DNA of 64,000 nt from Tubulanus polymorphus (GCF_964204645.1 NC_134033.1:10576231-10640230), one strand, 5' to 3'; shown: positions 1-12,285, counted from the stretch's first letter. A program made the numbers and translations. The notes: a model not told the origin generated them from the letters alone.

Positions 1-48
1 CCCACTCTCTCTCTCTCTCCCCCTCTCCCTCTCCCTCTCCCTCTCTTA
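1..48. repeat. Polypyrimidine CT-rich tract
   Basis: Continuous C/T-only sequence built from CTCT and CCCTCT units at the window edge, so it may extend to the left. It is a simple repeat and carries no coding signal. Confidence 0.9.
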
Positions 49-1714
49 CGCTCAGTTCACAGTATTATAAATAGCTATCACGATTATTATTTTCATACAA
101 AAACTCCATCGATTCGTGTATAACGCGTTGAAGGGAAACTCGAGCGCGAAAACGGACGTAAACGATCGTTACATCTCTCGCGCCGGCGCGGTGTGCTGGA
201 GAGAGACTGGACCGACCTGGGTTTAACGAGATAGAAAATTACTAGGTACAAACACGACGTATTGAATCAATTCAACCGAGAATGACTGACAGTGACTCCG
301 TGAGTCATCGAGAGAGAGAGTCCTAGCTAACCACACACACCCAACCAACCAACCCTACACCGCGTACAGGTAGATTATTAATCACTTTATTGATTGATGA
401 TCGTCATTTTGTTTTATACAAAGAAAAATCATCGGATTTATGAAAGAATATGGCCGCCATTTTTTGTTATGAGCCTTACAACTGTCCGAGATACCAAGGT
501 CGTGAACATCAGTACTATCGCTTCTGCATCGAACCCCTGTCCCATAAGGAATAACGGACTTATCGGAGCAAACTTATCTATTCTTTGTAAAAAATCTTTT
601 TTTAAATCATTTTGAAAAAATCTTTCTCGATGTGTCTTGTCGTTTCAAATTCGTCGATCCCTCTCTGCGTCCTGTACACATGTGAAACAAATACACATAC
701 CTGGATAACGCATTGCTAAATTAAGTATTCAAAACTAATAGAAACTGAATCCGATATATGAAAAATCATGGCCGCCATTTTTCTGTTTTGTGATGGACGA
801 TCCTGACAGTCCGAGATTCCAAGGTCATCGTCTAACCCCACCTAGTCTCTGGATACACAATTGTTAAATCATGTTAACAAAAAACGCAAAGAAACCATAC
901 ATGGGCCAAATAAATTGATATAATTCCTGCTGAACTTAAAAGTTGACCGTGCGTACCATGTACATTACTTAACGGTACATTATAAGAACACGACCAAGCT
1001 ATCCATAACATACCCGGCAGTTTAGAAATGAACTGACAACATGTGTTATTGCAGTTTACAAAATAACCTGGCTGATTAGGAGAAAGGTATCAGGTGCAGT
1101 TAAAATATCTAAATAGCATCACTCAATGAACGAGAGTTAATCACAACAAACCACAACCATTTATGTCGGCGCGTGAGGAGCTATTTAGAAAAAAATTGCC
1201 ATCACTTCTGGACAGAGAGAATAATCCATATAGTATTCTCCGTGCCCACGTGCTGCGACGCGTGACCTTGAGCTGATTTTTTTTCAGCAGTACGGTACGT
1301 CGTAGGGTCAATCGATACACACAAACTACTTGTAAATTACCCGCTGCTGATACGTCTATACATCTGCGTAATAAATAACGAGACACACATACGCGCGTGT
1401 ACGTATGACAATGTGTGTGTGTGTGTTTTCTGTTTGAGAATGCAGTTTATTAGTTTTCAGATGAATTTTTCATGAGTTCGAGTATTTTAAACGCATAATC
1501 CACCGTCGCGTTCACCGGCTTTATCCCCTACTTACAAGTGGTGTTTGTCAATGTTACCGGTAAACATGTGCGAATAAAATATTTACAAATTAACCCCTAA
1601 AATCCATAATGTACTAGTTTTTATTCAGCTCTAAAATCTAAGTCTTGCTGGTCACCAGATTTACAAGCCCCTTAAAGCCCTTTGTGCGCTACGGCTATCA
1701 AAAACGTCTGCCAA
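49..1714. other. Gene-free stretch, no recognisable gene
   Basis: AT-rich sequence without a convincing exon. It holds a duplicated segment (431-503 and 749-828), a short (TG)n near 1409-1426, and otherwise unclassified unique-looking DNA. The short open frames show no protein-family motif. Confidence 0.6.
431..828 (+). repeat. Duplicated ~75-bp segment (two copies, 431-503 and 749-828)
   Basis: Both copies share, in order, a GAT-ATATGAAA-like start, ATGGCCGCCATTTTT, then GTCCGAGATNCCAAGGTC, with about 20 scattered differences and a short insertion in the second copy. The 320-bp offset and same orientation suggest an old tandem duplication or two copies of one interspersed repeat. The family is not recognised. 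Confidence 0.6.
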
Positions 1715-1873
1715 ATCAGGTCCTGATGTCACCACACCTGACTGGTCGTCACCAGTCACCACACCTACGTAACTGGTTACCAGATACTACACCAAACTGG
1801 TCACCAGTCACCAAACCAGATCGGTCATCAGTGACCACACTGACCAGACAAATTTACACTCAGTCAGTCACTA
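1715..1873 (+). repeat. Diverged tandem repeat of CTGGTCACCAGTCACCACAC-like units
   Basis: Irregular repeats of ACTGGTCACCAGTCACCA variants. Similar stretches occur at 9359-9430, 28,215-28,270 and 43,281-43,325. At 28.2 kb the stretch is again followed by a tRNA-like segment, as here, so it may be the 5' part of a composite element rather than an independent satellite. Confidence 0.55.
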
Positions 1874-1882
1874 CCGCTCGAT

Positions 1883-1958
1883 GAAGTCTAGTGGTTAGCA
1901 TGCTCGGTCGTCGCGCTGCAGGGCATCTTCACCCGTCAAGGGATTCGAACCCACTACG
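1883..1958 (+). mobile_element. tRNA-like segment, probable SINE head
   Basis: An A-box-like stretch (TCTAGTGGTTAGC, 1887-1899) and a good B-box (GGATTCGAACC, 1941-1951) are spaced as in a tRNA-derived pol III promoter. I see no clean cloverleaf, so this is not called a functional tRNA. A diverged relative at 28,279-28,385 shares the preceding GACCAGACAA block and the TCTAG-GGTTAG box, which supports an interspersed element. Confidence 0.5.
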
Positions 1959-1959
1959 C

Positions 1960-4900
1960 TAAAGCTGTTCCCCGAACCCCTTGACCTCACGAGTCGTTGG
2001 AGTCGTTACTAGCCGACCAGAATCCGGTCGTACCAATCACAGCGCTTGTAACAAACCGTCAGTAGACTTCTGTTGGTTTTCCCGTAAAATTGACCAATCA
2101 GCGAACGTTTTACCGAACAAGGAAGTATTTCGCAAATCGATATATGACGTCACGCGCAACAGCGCCAGTAATGAAATCACGCTTCGTGAGGCCAGGGGGC
2201 TGGTGGAAGCGAGTTCGGGAGTGATACCGGAACCCTGGCAAGCGAGGATGGCTGCAGGGTCGAGTCCAGTTAGGTCTAGCGCAAGGGTTAGGGTTACGCC
2301 GAGCTATGGTTACTCCCGGCAATACTTGGGGTTTGGGCCTTGCTTGTGAATTGTCCGTTTGATGGAAAATTGTGTCGTTTTTGGAACAGGGAATTAGCAT
2401 TGAAAATTTCTTGCCTCGTGCATTAAGTATGCACTAATTTCTCCGTAAGTACACGGAAGACGTTGTAGGTTCGGTCCATTGTTCCGACACGTCTGCTGCG
2501 TGACCACTGCGGTCAGAGCGAGATAAATCGTTGAATTATGGACATCGATAATTCCTCGCAAGCGTTCACGGTAAAATACCTGGACACAGCACGAAACACA
2601 ACCGCGGTCATTTAATATTTACATACCGCACGCATCCTACTGATCATCCATCCCTCTGGACACACACATGCACACACAGTCAGTCCGCGGCTCGGCGACA
2701 CTTCCCTGAACCGTCGCGTCTGCTGAATAAATTATAGAATTAAATGACTCTTACTTAGCAATTAATTCATCTACCAGATCGAGAGAGAGGGGACTAGTGT
2801 TAAATAATTCAGAATGTCATTATCAGCAGTAAATCGCTTAGGCAGTTAACTATCCACCGCATATACACATCCCTCTGTATATATGTGCAGTTTTAGGGGG
2901 GTTGTGGAGAAGAGGGTGCGCCCGTTTTCCAGAGCTGTTTATATTTTCATGTTGACTTAAAAGTTATAGTGGAACTTTATTAAAATACGAATACTTTGGG
3001 CAATAGAAAATCATTAGCGAAAATTCGCAACATGCTGCAATCAAACTTACATTTCCCGCCAATTTACCTATCGATTCCTCGTGTTCCCTGTTTGACTTAG
3101 GGCTATTTATGTACACGATTCTGATTGATGAAAATAAAGGGATAAAACGAAATAACACTTTTTTCAAAATTCATTTGTCGGTCGATTAACCTTCGGCACG
3201 ACATTTAAAGCTTAACGTATCAAGGGCAGTTTCGTAACAGGCCCCCTCGTATCGACGATGTACCGCTGTATATGTGTTGTAGAACCCTGTTAGTCCAGTC
3301 GAAATGGGATTAGATATGGCTTTCGGGGATTGTCCGAAAATAGGATAGAGCGTAATGTTTGTGAGGATAATCCCAGTTTCGGAGCAGTCCCATTTCTGGG
3401 TGACCGCAAATGATACATTTTTCAGACCTTGACGTGGAGGATGTGACGTCACATGCTACGTGGGCCACTACCGTGAAAACGAAAACCCCATGCGCGACTA
3501 CTCGAAGTGTTTTGATTTTAATAATCTTGTAAAAAAGTGTAACGCAGGGCTGCAGTAGTGCACGGCGGCCGGTAGCGCGCGTTGAGGCGGTAGGTCGGTT
3601 TCGATCGGTCTGTGTCGAGTTTTAATACGACACGGCAATCAATCTGTACTGTAAACAGTATATTTACACGGACTCGATAACAAGACTTAATTCAACAGAA
3701 TATCACACCTGCGCCTAGCAATCCTAGTGTTACCGCAAACTGAAGTCATCAAGTGCGTGTACAAGTGCCCTACTATTTCAGCACCTCCCTACCCAGAGTA
3801 GAAAACCGTCTTGGATCCAGTTCCACGATTCTGAGTTTTTGGGTGACTTTTAGTTAACGAGCAGAGAACCAATTGCTAGTTCCGAGCTCAGATTCAAGTC
3901 AGGAAAGTGAACTTATACTAGCTTTTAAGTCAAACTTATTTAGATCTATGGAAAAAATTGTCAGTTTTTTTTCTTTTGAGGGTGTTCCAAGGTCCCGTTT
4001 CATCACGAAATTTCAAAGTGTCCTCTGTCATAGCGTTTACCCCCAAAATCCAATACAATACTACAATATGAAAGTTTCCCAGTAAGTTCTCTGCGGCTCC
4101 AAATCCAAAAATTGTTGTCACGTGCTGTCTCGTGATGTTTTCCGAGCATTGCAATTCGTTGAAGGTCACCGAAATAAAATCGATAATATATGTCGGCATC
4201 GATTGGCAGAAAATCAATGAATTAATAATTGAACAGCTTGTGTGACGAGTCGACATCTTGGGAACGGTTTGAATTTTTATCGACGGATTTTTTTCGAAAC
4301 GATGATTGACAGCAAGAGCTACAGGTATCATCCAAATACTCGGGTTCTGATGGACGGGCGCAGTCGTTTTGTCAATTTGACTGAGATCGCGAATTCAAAT
4401 TTCTCGAGTGTTGGGTAAAGTTTTACCGGTTTGGGGGCGATTGTCTGCTGTTTGCCGAGGCGACTACCGTTTGTTTGTTCCCGAATTTATTTAGCATTAG
4501 CATACAAATTGCGTTCAGTTTGCCACGACGTTTTCCTAACAAACAAATGCCTTTTAGGTTGAGCATATATTAGCAGTTGACTAGATTTCTCGGGTTCGGA
4601 CTGTGCGAGGGTGTGATCGGGTGGATAGTAAACAACTCAACGGAAGCCGTACCCATTATGCCGCTAATCAGAGACGAGATTTTGAGAATTCGTTCGATGT
4701 TTACTTTCGATTGTAGCACGAAATTAAATACGCGACGATCTCGCGGATCGAGTTTATCCGTCTGTTGTCGACTGCGGTGATTACCGGTGTGAGTTTAATG
4801 GGAAGGCATCCTCCTCTCTCCATTACAGTGTGTACGGATTAAAGTTCATATGATACCCCTATCCTCGACGACCGCCCCCCCCCATACCTTTTCCCTAAAT

Positions 4901-5790
4901 CAGCATGAATTTAAGTACAGTAGTAGTAGCCAGAAAATAGAAAATGAAAATATCTTCATAAACACCAATTACTAAAATAGACTATTGCAGGTGTCAATCT
5001 GCTGCGTGGACCCTGCAGACCCCACAGACATAAAAAAAAGATTGAATACATCTAAAGAAATTGAAAAAATTTGAATTTTGAACTACAACTCGAATGAAAC
5101 ACTTGGAAAATACGTGTCAGTTGTAGATGGAATAGAAGGTGCCTCCACACTATTTCACGAGATAAAATTCCGAAGAACCGCAAACTTTCGGCTGTTAACT
5201 AACATACGTATCATCAGGTGGGATGGTGATAGATTAGTCAGGCCGCCGAAATGTACGTTTTCTATAACTATTGCAGCAGTGACATTTTAATAAATCTTCG
5301 AAATTCCATCTTAATTGTATATTGTATATACATATATTAGATATATTGTTGTAGCAGTAAAAACCTTAATTGGTCCGTGTTCAGTTTTACCGGTAACCAA
5401 ACAGTGCTTAGACTGGTCTTAAAAGCTTTGACTGGTGAAACTAGCTCCAGGATGCTTGAAATGGGTGGTGTGGTCTTATACAAATAGAAATTGTCATCAG
5501 AGGTGCGGTGTTTATCTTTACGTGTCATTTCAACACTGGCCTCGTACTGTTAACCTATTGTTTTAACGGCTCTATAGACGCCCTATTACGCGAGTTTAAC
5601 TATGGTGTTGTCAAGAACAAACGGAACGCGTTAACAATGGTTCACCACTTACGTTTGGGCGTCAAACCCGTGAATATTGAAACGATTTACAGTGGCCCTT
5701 TCTTCTTTGGGTTTATTTCTTTAAAAGACAAATAAAGTTTCAATGATTGAATTTTCAGATTTGTTTTAGAATCAAGATGTTTTTTAGACT
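1960..5790. other. Gene-free stretch
   Basis: No convincing exon, RNA gene or clear mobile element. The open frames here are short and lack recognisable domains. Near 5380-5465 there is a fragment related to the GACTGGTCTTAA repeat family seen at 24.1, 30.6 and 44.6 kb. Confidence 0.55.
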
Positions 5791-6121
5791 CGGGCCCGTA
5801 GCCAGGGGGTGCCCTCCACGTAAGAAAAGGTCCGCAATTTTACCAATGAAAAAAATTGTCACAAGAAAAACTGTTCGATCTATTTGCTGCTTCTGCACCC
5901 GAGACGTAAGCGACTGCTAAGTGTCGTATTGTGAAATAATAATATGTCATTTCACATTTTATATTCAGTGTTTTGATATTTGTTTTCTGATCAGTGTACT
6001 ATCATATATTGAAACCAAATGAGTATGACTGCGCATAAAAAATCGGCTTGGCTTTATTGAAGAAAGGTCCACTTGTAGTTTACGTCGCATCCCTCCCTTG
6101 GAGAGCCCTGGCTTCGGGGCT
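5791..6121 (+). mobile_element. MITE-like element with GGGCCCGTAGCCAGGG ends
   Basis: The left end contains CGTAGCCAGGGGGTGCCC; the right end, reverse-complemented, reads GCCCCGAAGCCAGGGCTC, giving imperfect terminal inverted repeats of about 18-20 bp. The first 150 bases inside match, in reverse orientation, the interior of 27,364-27,680 (shared AAGAAAAACTG, CGATCTATTTGCT and CTGCACCCG blocks). No transposase is encoded. Boundaries are approximate and no target-site duplication is clear. Confidence 0.55.
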
Positions 6122-6708
6122 GAGACTGTTCTTGAATCTAAACGCTTGTTTGTGCAACTGGTCCATAGTTAAAACCAACAAGTTAATTTCAAAGGTGAAA
6201 ATATACATTTTCTTACGAAGTATGCAGGGGGCTATAAAAGAACGTATGCTTGCGTATAGGGGGAAGGGAGAGTTAGAAATCGGAATTTTATGCCTACGTA
6301 ATAAACGAATGGTCCATACATAAGATCTTAGATGATCAATGTTCTTTTAATCTCTTTTTTCAGGAATTTTCAGCATTGCACCACACACAGAATTCTGTCG
6401 TCTTCGCAAATGTGATATCGGTGCGTTTTAATATTTCATTATTTTGTGGAATCGAGCCAACAGATTTTTTATTTAAATTGATGAAATTTCATCGCACTAA
6501 AAGTCACTTGTATACATGTGTATATAGACACTTAGTGTATGTGGTTCCGTTTTTATGTAATTTGTACAGGTAAAATATTGACAATGTGAAGTGTTTGACT
6601 GAAGCTCCATCCACTGTTCTATTTGCTCTTGAGAATAGCAAGGAAAGTGCGGGTGAGTTTGCCTGCTGCTTTTAAAGACGGTAAATATGAAATAAAATCG
6701 TGTTCAAA

Positions 6709-7058
6709 CGTGTAAACCTGGTCAGCCATCAGATAGCCGCCCGGACCGATATAGTAAACCTGGTGAGCATATAGCCGGCCGCCCGGTGTGTGGCAGGGGA
6801 TATAGTGAACCTAGTCAGTATAATAGCAGATATGACCGGCCGCCCGGTATGCGGCAAGGGGATATAGTAAACCTTGCCAGTATAATATCAGATAGCCAGT
6901 CGCCCGGTGTGCGGCAAGGGGATATAGTAAACCTTGTCAGTCTAATATCAGTTAGCCAGTCGCCCGGTGTGCGGCAAGGGGATATAGTAAACCTTGTCAG
7001 TATAATATCAGATAGCCGGCCGCCCGGTGTGCGGCAAGGAGATATCTGGTCAGTATGA
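6709..7058 (+). repeat. 60-bp minisatellite, about 6 units
   Basis: Consecutive units of very close to 60 bp contain GATATAGTAAACCT, CAGTATAATATCAGATAGCC and CGCCCGGTGTGCGGCAAGG. The last three units are nearly identical and the first two are more diverged, as expected when a tandem array homogenises at one end. Because 60 is a multiple of 3 the array reads open in one frame, but no initiating context or family resemblance supports coding. Confidence 0.85.
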
Positions 7059-8466
7059 TCGGTATGACTCGTTGGATCACAAACTGGACGTCACGAGGTT
7101 CTTGTAGAAAATAGCAACCTGTCAACCGAATTGAGACAACAAACCATTTCCACTATTTGTATTTGCAAAGCTTTATTACAATTGATACTGGAATCAAATG
7201 TAAAAACTAATTGAGTTGTTAACCTTTATTGCTTGCAATTACACCGGAATCCTTCTCTAACCGTGTGTATATATTTACCTATTGCTCAATGTGTTTTATT
7301 GGTCTCTGTAGGTCTGACTATTCATGTGTGCTAACTTTTGGGAATGTTTATTTCTGACCAATCGACACGGAAACATTTTCCGCTAAAATAGAGAGAGATT
7401 ATTGCGTAATATTGTACTGTACGCTATGTTTACGTTACTGGGTGACCAGTCCATAAGGTTGGGAGGAGAGTAAGCGCTGCATTGCGATAAGTCACATAAC
7501 AGTGAGTGGGCTGCAGGATGTACCGTGGACCAAATTGTACAACCACCAAGCCATAAATCTAAGCTCCTCTTTTTCAATAATGTCTAATGATTGTTTGACC
7601 ACTTATAATCACTCCTAGGATTAGTTCAATCAGGACTTAGACTTTAAGCCAATAATAAACCATCTTAGTCCTAAAGCGAATCCAAAAACCCAATACCAGT
7701 GTGTAAAACTTAAGACCACATTTGGACTTAAGTATTGACTATTAAACCGGACCCTGGGCTCAACTTTAAGACTAACGTTCTTCAGTATACCCTGTCGTGA
7801 ACTTTAACCTTTCGCTCAAGTGCTGCGGACACGCCCTACACATGTGTGGCGAAATTTATCAAAACTTTCTCAAGGCTCAATTTATTCTCGTAGTGTAAAA
7901 CGAGTTCTGTTATTGTGTAACTCCGTGATCGTGCGCGCAGTTTTTATCGGAATTTCCATTATGACTTCACAGTATTTTCGATTAAAGTTCATCGCACGTG
8001 ACTACGTGACCTATCCGACGAGCGGCCGACAATCGATCGTTGTGCGAGTCGAACTCGAGAAACTTTTCGATATTCGTGAAAACTTTCTAAATTAATCGAA
8101 TCAGTTTTAATACAATCTACTTTATCGACTGTTAACCGCGCTTCACCGTGAGTTCAATAAACTCCACCCTGAATCGACGTTACCATTGTTCAAAATTTGA
8201 CCTTAAACTTTTTGAGTTGATCACTATCATAGACATCCATATATATTAAGGAATAAATGTTTAGTTTTTTTTAAACTACTATTGCACCTTTTAAAATCTT
8301 AGGTGTTTGATAAAACAGCAGCCATCTTTTTCAGTAAAATCACAAATTGCTGGATTAAAACCTTCTCCGGTTTGTTTTTATATCGACGACAAAAATCGAC
8401 CTGGGAATATTGCCCGTAATACCTGTCTGTACCGCGCTGGAAGTGATGGAAATATAATAATCGGAT
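7059..8466. other. Gene-free stretch
   Basis: No convincing gene. Bases 7614-7790 resemble a decayed copy of the GACTTAGACTTTAAG / GGTCTTAA MITE family described at 24,109. The remainder is unclassified AT-rich sequence. Confidence 0.5.
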
Positions 8467-8650
8467 TGAGAGAGAGGGAGGGAGGGAGGGAGGGAGGGAG
8501 GGAGGGAGGGAGGGAGGGAGGGAGGGAGGGAGGGAGGGAGGGAGGGAGGGAGGGAGGGAGGGAGGGAGGGAGGGAGGGAGGGAGGGAGGGAGGGAGGGAG
8601 GGAGGGAGGGAGGGAGGGAGGGAGGGAGAGAGAGAGGGAGGGAGGGAGGA
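8467..8650 (+). repeat. (GGGA)n microsatellite
   Basis: About 180 bases of almost perfect GGGA repeats, interrupted by GAGAGAGA near 8626. It is followed after about 50 bases by a CCCT-rich tract on the same strand, so the two can pair as a long hairpin, and each is a homopurine/homopyrimidine tract able to form triplex DNA. Length in the assembly may be unreliable. Confidence 0.95.
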
Positions 8651-8700
8651 GACGATGAAAATTATATAAGACGCCTTCTATTTTCGGCTGAAAATCTTTT

Positions 8701-8960
8701 CTCCCTCCCTCCCTCCCTCCATCCCTCCCTCTCTCTCTCTCTCCCTCCCTCCCCTCCCCCTCTCTCCATCTCTCCCTCCCCCCTCTCCCTCTCCCTCTCT
8801 CCCTCTCCACTCTTTCCTCTCTCATCTCTCAGTTCTTCTCTCTCCCTCCTCCCTCGCTCGCTAGTCGCGGAGCTCAGTTCTCCTCTCTCCTCTCCATTCT
8901 CTATCCTTCCTCATCTCTCAGTTCCCTTCTCTCCCCCTCCCTCGCTCACTAGTCTCGGAG
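8701..8960 (+). repeat. Polypyrimidine (CCCT/CT)n tract with a duplicated segment
   Basis: Mostly C/T sequence. Two copies of a longer piece, CTCATCTCTCAGTTC followed by CTCCCTCGCTC and CTAGTC-CGGAGCTCAGT, occur around 8820-8880 and 8912-8968, showing that the tract has expanded by segment duplication as well as slippage. Confidence 0.85.
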
Positions 8961-9435
8961 CTCAGTGCGGCGATAAAGCCGCTTAAAACACGCGCTAATA
9001 TCAATGTAATCCAGCTCAGATAAATTGAGCGCATCTCAGAATGAATTTCTCCATCAGTAAATTACCAGCAACGCGAAAGAAAGATTAGTTTCTACTCTCG
9101 ACTTACTCCCAGTCTTCCGCGACCAAGGCTGCTTGTTTTAAATTAATTCCGTGTTTAAACACCACAGTTACACGGTATGGGTATTTATTGAACGTAATAT
9201 TAGAACCAGTGAGAGGAGGGCGTTCTAGGGGTGGATTTATCTGTCGCTAGACAATCGTACCGTCGAACTTTGGGAGAAGTGAATATTTTATAAACTCTTG
9301 TAATCAGCGGATAATGATAGCGGGTATTGTTAAGGATAAGAGTCACCATACCTTACATGGTAAGTAACCAGTCCCCACAGCTGACATGTGAACCAGCCAC
9401 CACACCTGACTCGTCTCCAGCCACCACACCTGGGC

Positions 9436-9680
9436 GAGGATAGAGAAGAGAGAGAAGATAGAGGAGAGAGGAGAGGAGAGATTTGAGAGGAGAGAGACGA
9501 GAGAGGAAAGGAGCGAGGAGAAAGGAGAAACGAGCGAGGAAAGGAGAGAGGAGAAAGGAGAGGAGAGAGAGGAAAGGAGAGAGGAGAAAGGAGGGAAGAG
9601 AGACAGACAAAAGGAGAAAGGAGAGACGAGAGGAGAGAAGAGAGATGTGAGAGACGAGAGAGAAGAGAGTGTACAGGAAC
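9436..9680 (+). repeat. Purine-rich GAGAGGAGA tract
   Basis: About 245 bases composed almost only of A and G, preceded at 9359-9430 by CCAGCCACCACACCTG repeats related to those at 1715-1873. Simple-sequence expansion; no gene. Confidence 0.85.
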
Positions 9681-9830
9681 GGAAGGGTCAATTTACCGTA
9701 ATTATATTATGTAATGCTGATCACATATTGATTCGTACATACGCATACATACAGCAGGTTCCGTCCCTCTTCTAATCATGAAGCCATACAACGCACGCAT
9801 GCGCAGTACGAGGGTGACTCAGTACTGTTT

Positions 9831-9844
9831 GGGGGGGGGGGGGG
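9831..9844 (+). repeat. Homopolymer G14
   Basis: Fourteen consecutive G residues. A second G14 occurs at 25,289-25,302. Confidence 0.95.
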
Positions 9845-10100
9845 TAGTAGGGACTTAATGAACGACGGGGTTGTATCGGGACAGTGAATACCCGGATGTC
9901 ACACGAACTATAACTGAATTATCACTTATCATAGCAGACAGATTTATTGAATTAGCGCAGAGCGTAGAGCGCAAGCCGCGGTGTGTACCGTACCGGGCCG
10001 CAGCGTATCCGTCTCACTGTGTCAAATAAATTGATATTTAAGTGAATTAAGAAACTGATTTGTCAAACTCGCATCTTACTCACGCATTGTTTACGCATAG

Positions 10101-10200
10101 ACTGGTCGCCGATGCATGTGACTGGGCGTCGGTAAGTGTGACTGGTCGCCGGTACGTGTGACTGGTTGTCGGTACGTGTGACTGGTCGCCGGTACGTGTG
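10101..10200 (+). repeat. 20-bp minisatellite, 5 units
   Basis: Five direct units with consensus ACTGGTCGCCGGTACGTGTG. Units 1-3 carry a few substitutions; units 3 and 5 are identical. Short array without coding or regulatory evidence. Confidence 0.9.
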
Positions 10201-10278
10201 TTTGTACAGATATACCTGGCCTCTAGGAGCACATTAAATGTCCGTCTTATACACATCCAATTACCAGGCCCAGCTCTG

Positions 10279-10401
10279 AGACCAGTTGTGCACTCCGAAA
10301 GACTGGCCTTGAGTTTTAGAAGGGCTTTTGAGCGCCATGGTCTTAGACTGGTTTTTAAACCAAGCCAAGACTATGGAACTAGCCCCTGGGGTCTAATCGG
10401 T
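10279..10401 (+). mobile_element. Decayed MITE of the CCAGTTGCAC / GGTCTTAGACTGG family
   Basis: Contains CCAGTTGTGCAC at the left, GGTCTTAGACTGGTTTTTAAACCAA inside (quoted in part) and CTATGGAACTAGCCCC at the right. This is the block order of the cleaner copy at 24,109-24,230. Boundaries are approximate. Confidence 0.45.
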
Positions 10402-10559
10402 TTTAAATGAAAGCAGCTTCAATATTGTCCCGCTACCGCTACTATATTACACCGTACGGTAGCGATTTATAAACAGGCTAATACCAGCCGGGATAAAATA
10501 CTGCATAATAAATCCGTTTTATTCAATACGATACAAATTAATAACTAATCCTTTAATAT

Positions 10560-11130
10560 TCGAGTTCTTTATATCTTCAGCTCAGGTCATCTCTCTTTCC
10601 TCGCTCCCTACCCCCTACCCCCTCGTTACGCCTTATCTATGTAAATAGATTGTCACGTGTCTGGTACAACGTGGTTCAATCCCAGACCTATCTCTTCTCT
10701 AATCTTCCCTCTTCCCTCTCCGCTCCGTCCTCTTTCTCCTCCCTCCCTTCATCCTCCCTCTCTCTCTCTCTCTCACTCATCTTTCCCTCTCTCGATTAAT
10801 TAGCAAATATAGAAATACGACCCGACTGCGACCACCGCGCGACATTTTTATACACAAACCCGATCTAATAACAATATATTGATTGCCCCGAGGATTAATC
10901 CATTTCTCTTGCTCGAGTCTGTGATGAATAAATCTAGAAATAAATCCAGAGATACGTCGCATAACTGTGGATATTATAGTGTATGGTATAGCGATGTGAG
11001 TGGGAGAGGGGGAGGAGTGCGAGAGAGAGGGGTGGAGAGCAGGGAGAGAGGGGGCTGAGAGCGCGGAGGTGTGTGAGAAAGGGGTACGGGAGAGAGGGGC
11101 AGGGAGGGGGAGGAAGAGAGCAGATAGTGA
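10560..11130. repeat. Series of pyrimidine-rich then purine-rich tracts
   Basis: CT-rich tracts at about 10,588-10,625 and 10,690-10,795 are followed by GA/GGGAG-rich tracts at about 10,997-11,130. The opposite strand polarity of the two halves makes them partly self-complementary. No gene seen. Confidence 0.7.
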
Positions 11131-11406
11131 TCAGAGGGGAAGGTCAGATTAACTGTGCGGGTACAGATTTCATGTAAATGAACCCATGAGTGTAACTATT
11201 ACTGCCGCTGCTACTGATATCCGTCTGTCTGTCTGGTTTCTAATGAATATATTCATGAGGCCAATAGCTAGCAACACACGGTCGGTCGGGGTAAAGATAT
11301 CACGATCAGAGACCGCCACCGAATCAGTATACACTGCCTGCAAAACTGAACCACATAGATGAATATCTGATTTATGGACGTCACAGATAGAGGTTAGATA
11401 AATCCA

Positions 11407-11516
11407 ACAGGGAGAGGGAAAGGGGGAGGGAGTCGGGTAGAGGGAGAGAGGTTGGGGAGGGAGGGGAAGGGAGGTAGAAGGGGGAGGGGAGAGGGGAGAG
11501 AGAGTGAGAGGAAGAG
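11407..11516 (+). repeat. Purine-rich GGGAGA tract abutting a SINE
   Basis: Almost pure A/G sequence that runs directly into the 5' end of the SINE at 11,517, so the element either inserted next to the tract or the tract expanded at its 5' edge. Confidence 0.8.
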
Positions 11517-11814
11517 CGGTGCGGTGTGGCCGAGTGGTTAGAGCGTTCGGCTCTGGGAAGTGAGGTAGTGGGTTCGAACCCCGTACATTGCCGTAGTGTC
11601 CACGGGCAAGACACTTATCCTCATTGCCTCTCCTCACCCAGGAGTAAATGGGTACCTGGCCCGAGCGCTTGTTAGCAGCTCGGTGTTACTTCTCCCCAGG
11701 GAGAGATGACTGATACATGATAGAGTATAAAATTGGCCGGGGTAATAATCCCTAAAATATAAAGCGCTCTGAGCAGCCTGGCTGGATTTAGCGCTATATA
11801 AGACACATGATGAT
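11517..11814 (+). mobile_element. tRNA-derived SINE with a Meta-domain-like core
   Basis: A tRNA-Ser/Leu-like head has a clear A box (TGGCCGAGTGG, 11,527-11,537) and B box (GGTTCGAACCC, 11,571-11,581), the internal pol III promoter of a SINE. The body carries GTCCACGGGCAAGACACTTA and GTAAATGGGTACCTGG blocks, which recall the conserved central domain of the MetaSINE superfamily found in many aquatic invertebrates and vertebrates. The 3' end has GGATTTAGCGCTATATAAGA, typical of a tail shared with a partner LINE, then a short ATGATGATAG-like end. About 300 bp, essentially full length. The superfamily assignment is from memory of its motifs, not an alignment. Confidence 0.8.
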
Positions 11815-11819
11815 AGAGT

Positions 11820-12285
11820 CTGTAGGTGTACAAAACGTCTCGTATTTATGATATTGAATTCTCGGTAATTTTAAGAGTACGGTATTCTATTAAAAAGGTT
11901 GAACGTGAAACTCGGGCGTCGAAGAAAAACAAACTTCTCAATTTTCCGTATATGTAATATTTTATTACGGAGTATCTCTCGCGGAGATGAGACCCGTGAA
12001 ACGTGTGACTGCGCGAGCTCGAGCGACCTTCGCGTGATGACAATCAGAAACACCGGCCGTGACAGGTCCCAGCCTCACGGGACGTTACGACACAACGTCA
12101 ACATCGATAACGTCATCGCCGTTATTATCGACAACGTTTCGAACGTAATAATAGTCGATATGAATGTTTTTACGGTGTTGTTTCACGTACGACTGACGAC
12201 GTTACACGGTGACCCGGAGTGCAATCACGCCTGGTGACAATCACTATTTTAGAATATGTAATAAGATGAATTGAAAATGATACAA
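11820..12285. other. Gene-free stretch
   Basis: The sequence is open in one plus-strand frame over 11,899-12,237 but shows no domain, start context or splice logic that I can defend. Rich in CGTT/AACG motifs. No repeat recognised. Confidence 0.4.

Noticed and set aside
10101-10200. CRISPR-like array
   Set aside because: Units are directly contiguous 20-bp repeats without spacers, and the genome is eukaryotic.
11517-11590. Functional tRNA-Ser gene
   Set aside because: A and B boxes are present, but the sequence continues into a SINE body and lacks a proper acceptor stem, so it is a SINE head.
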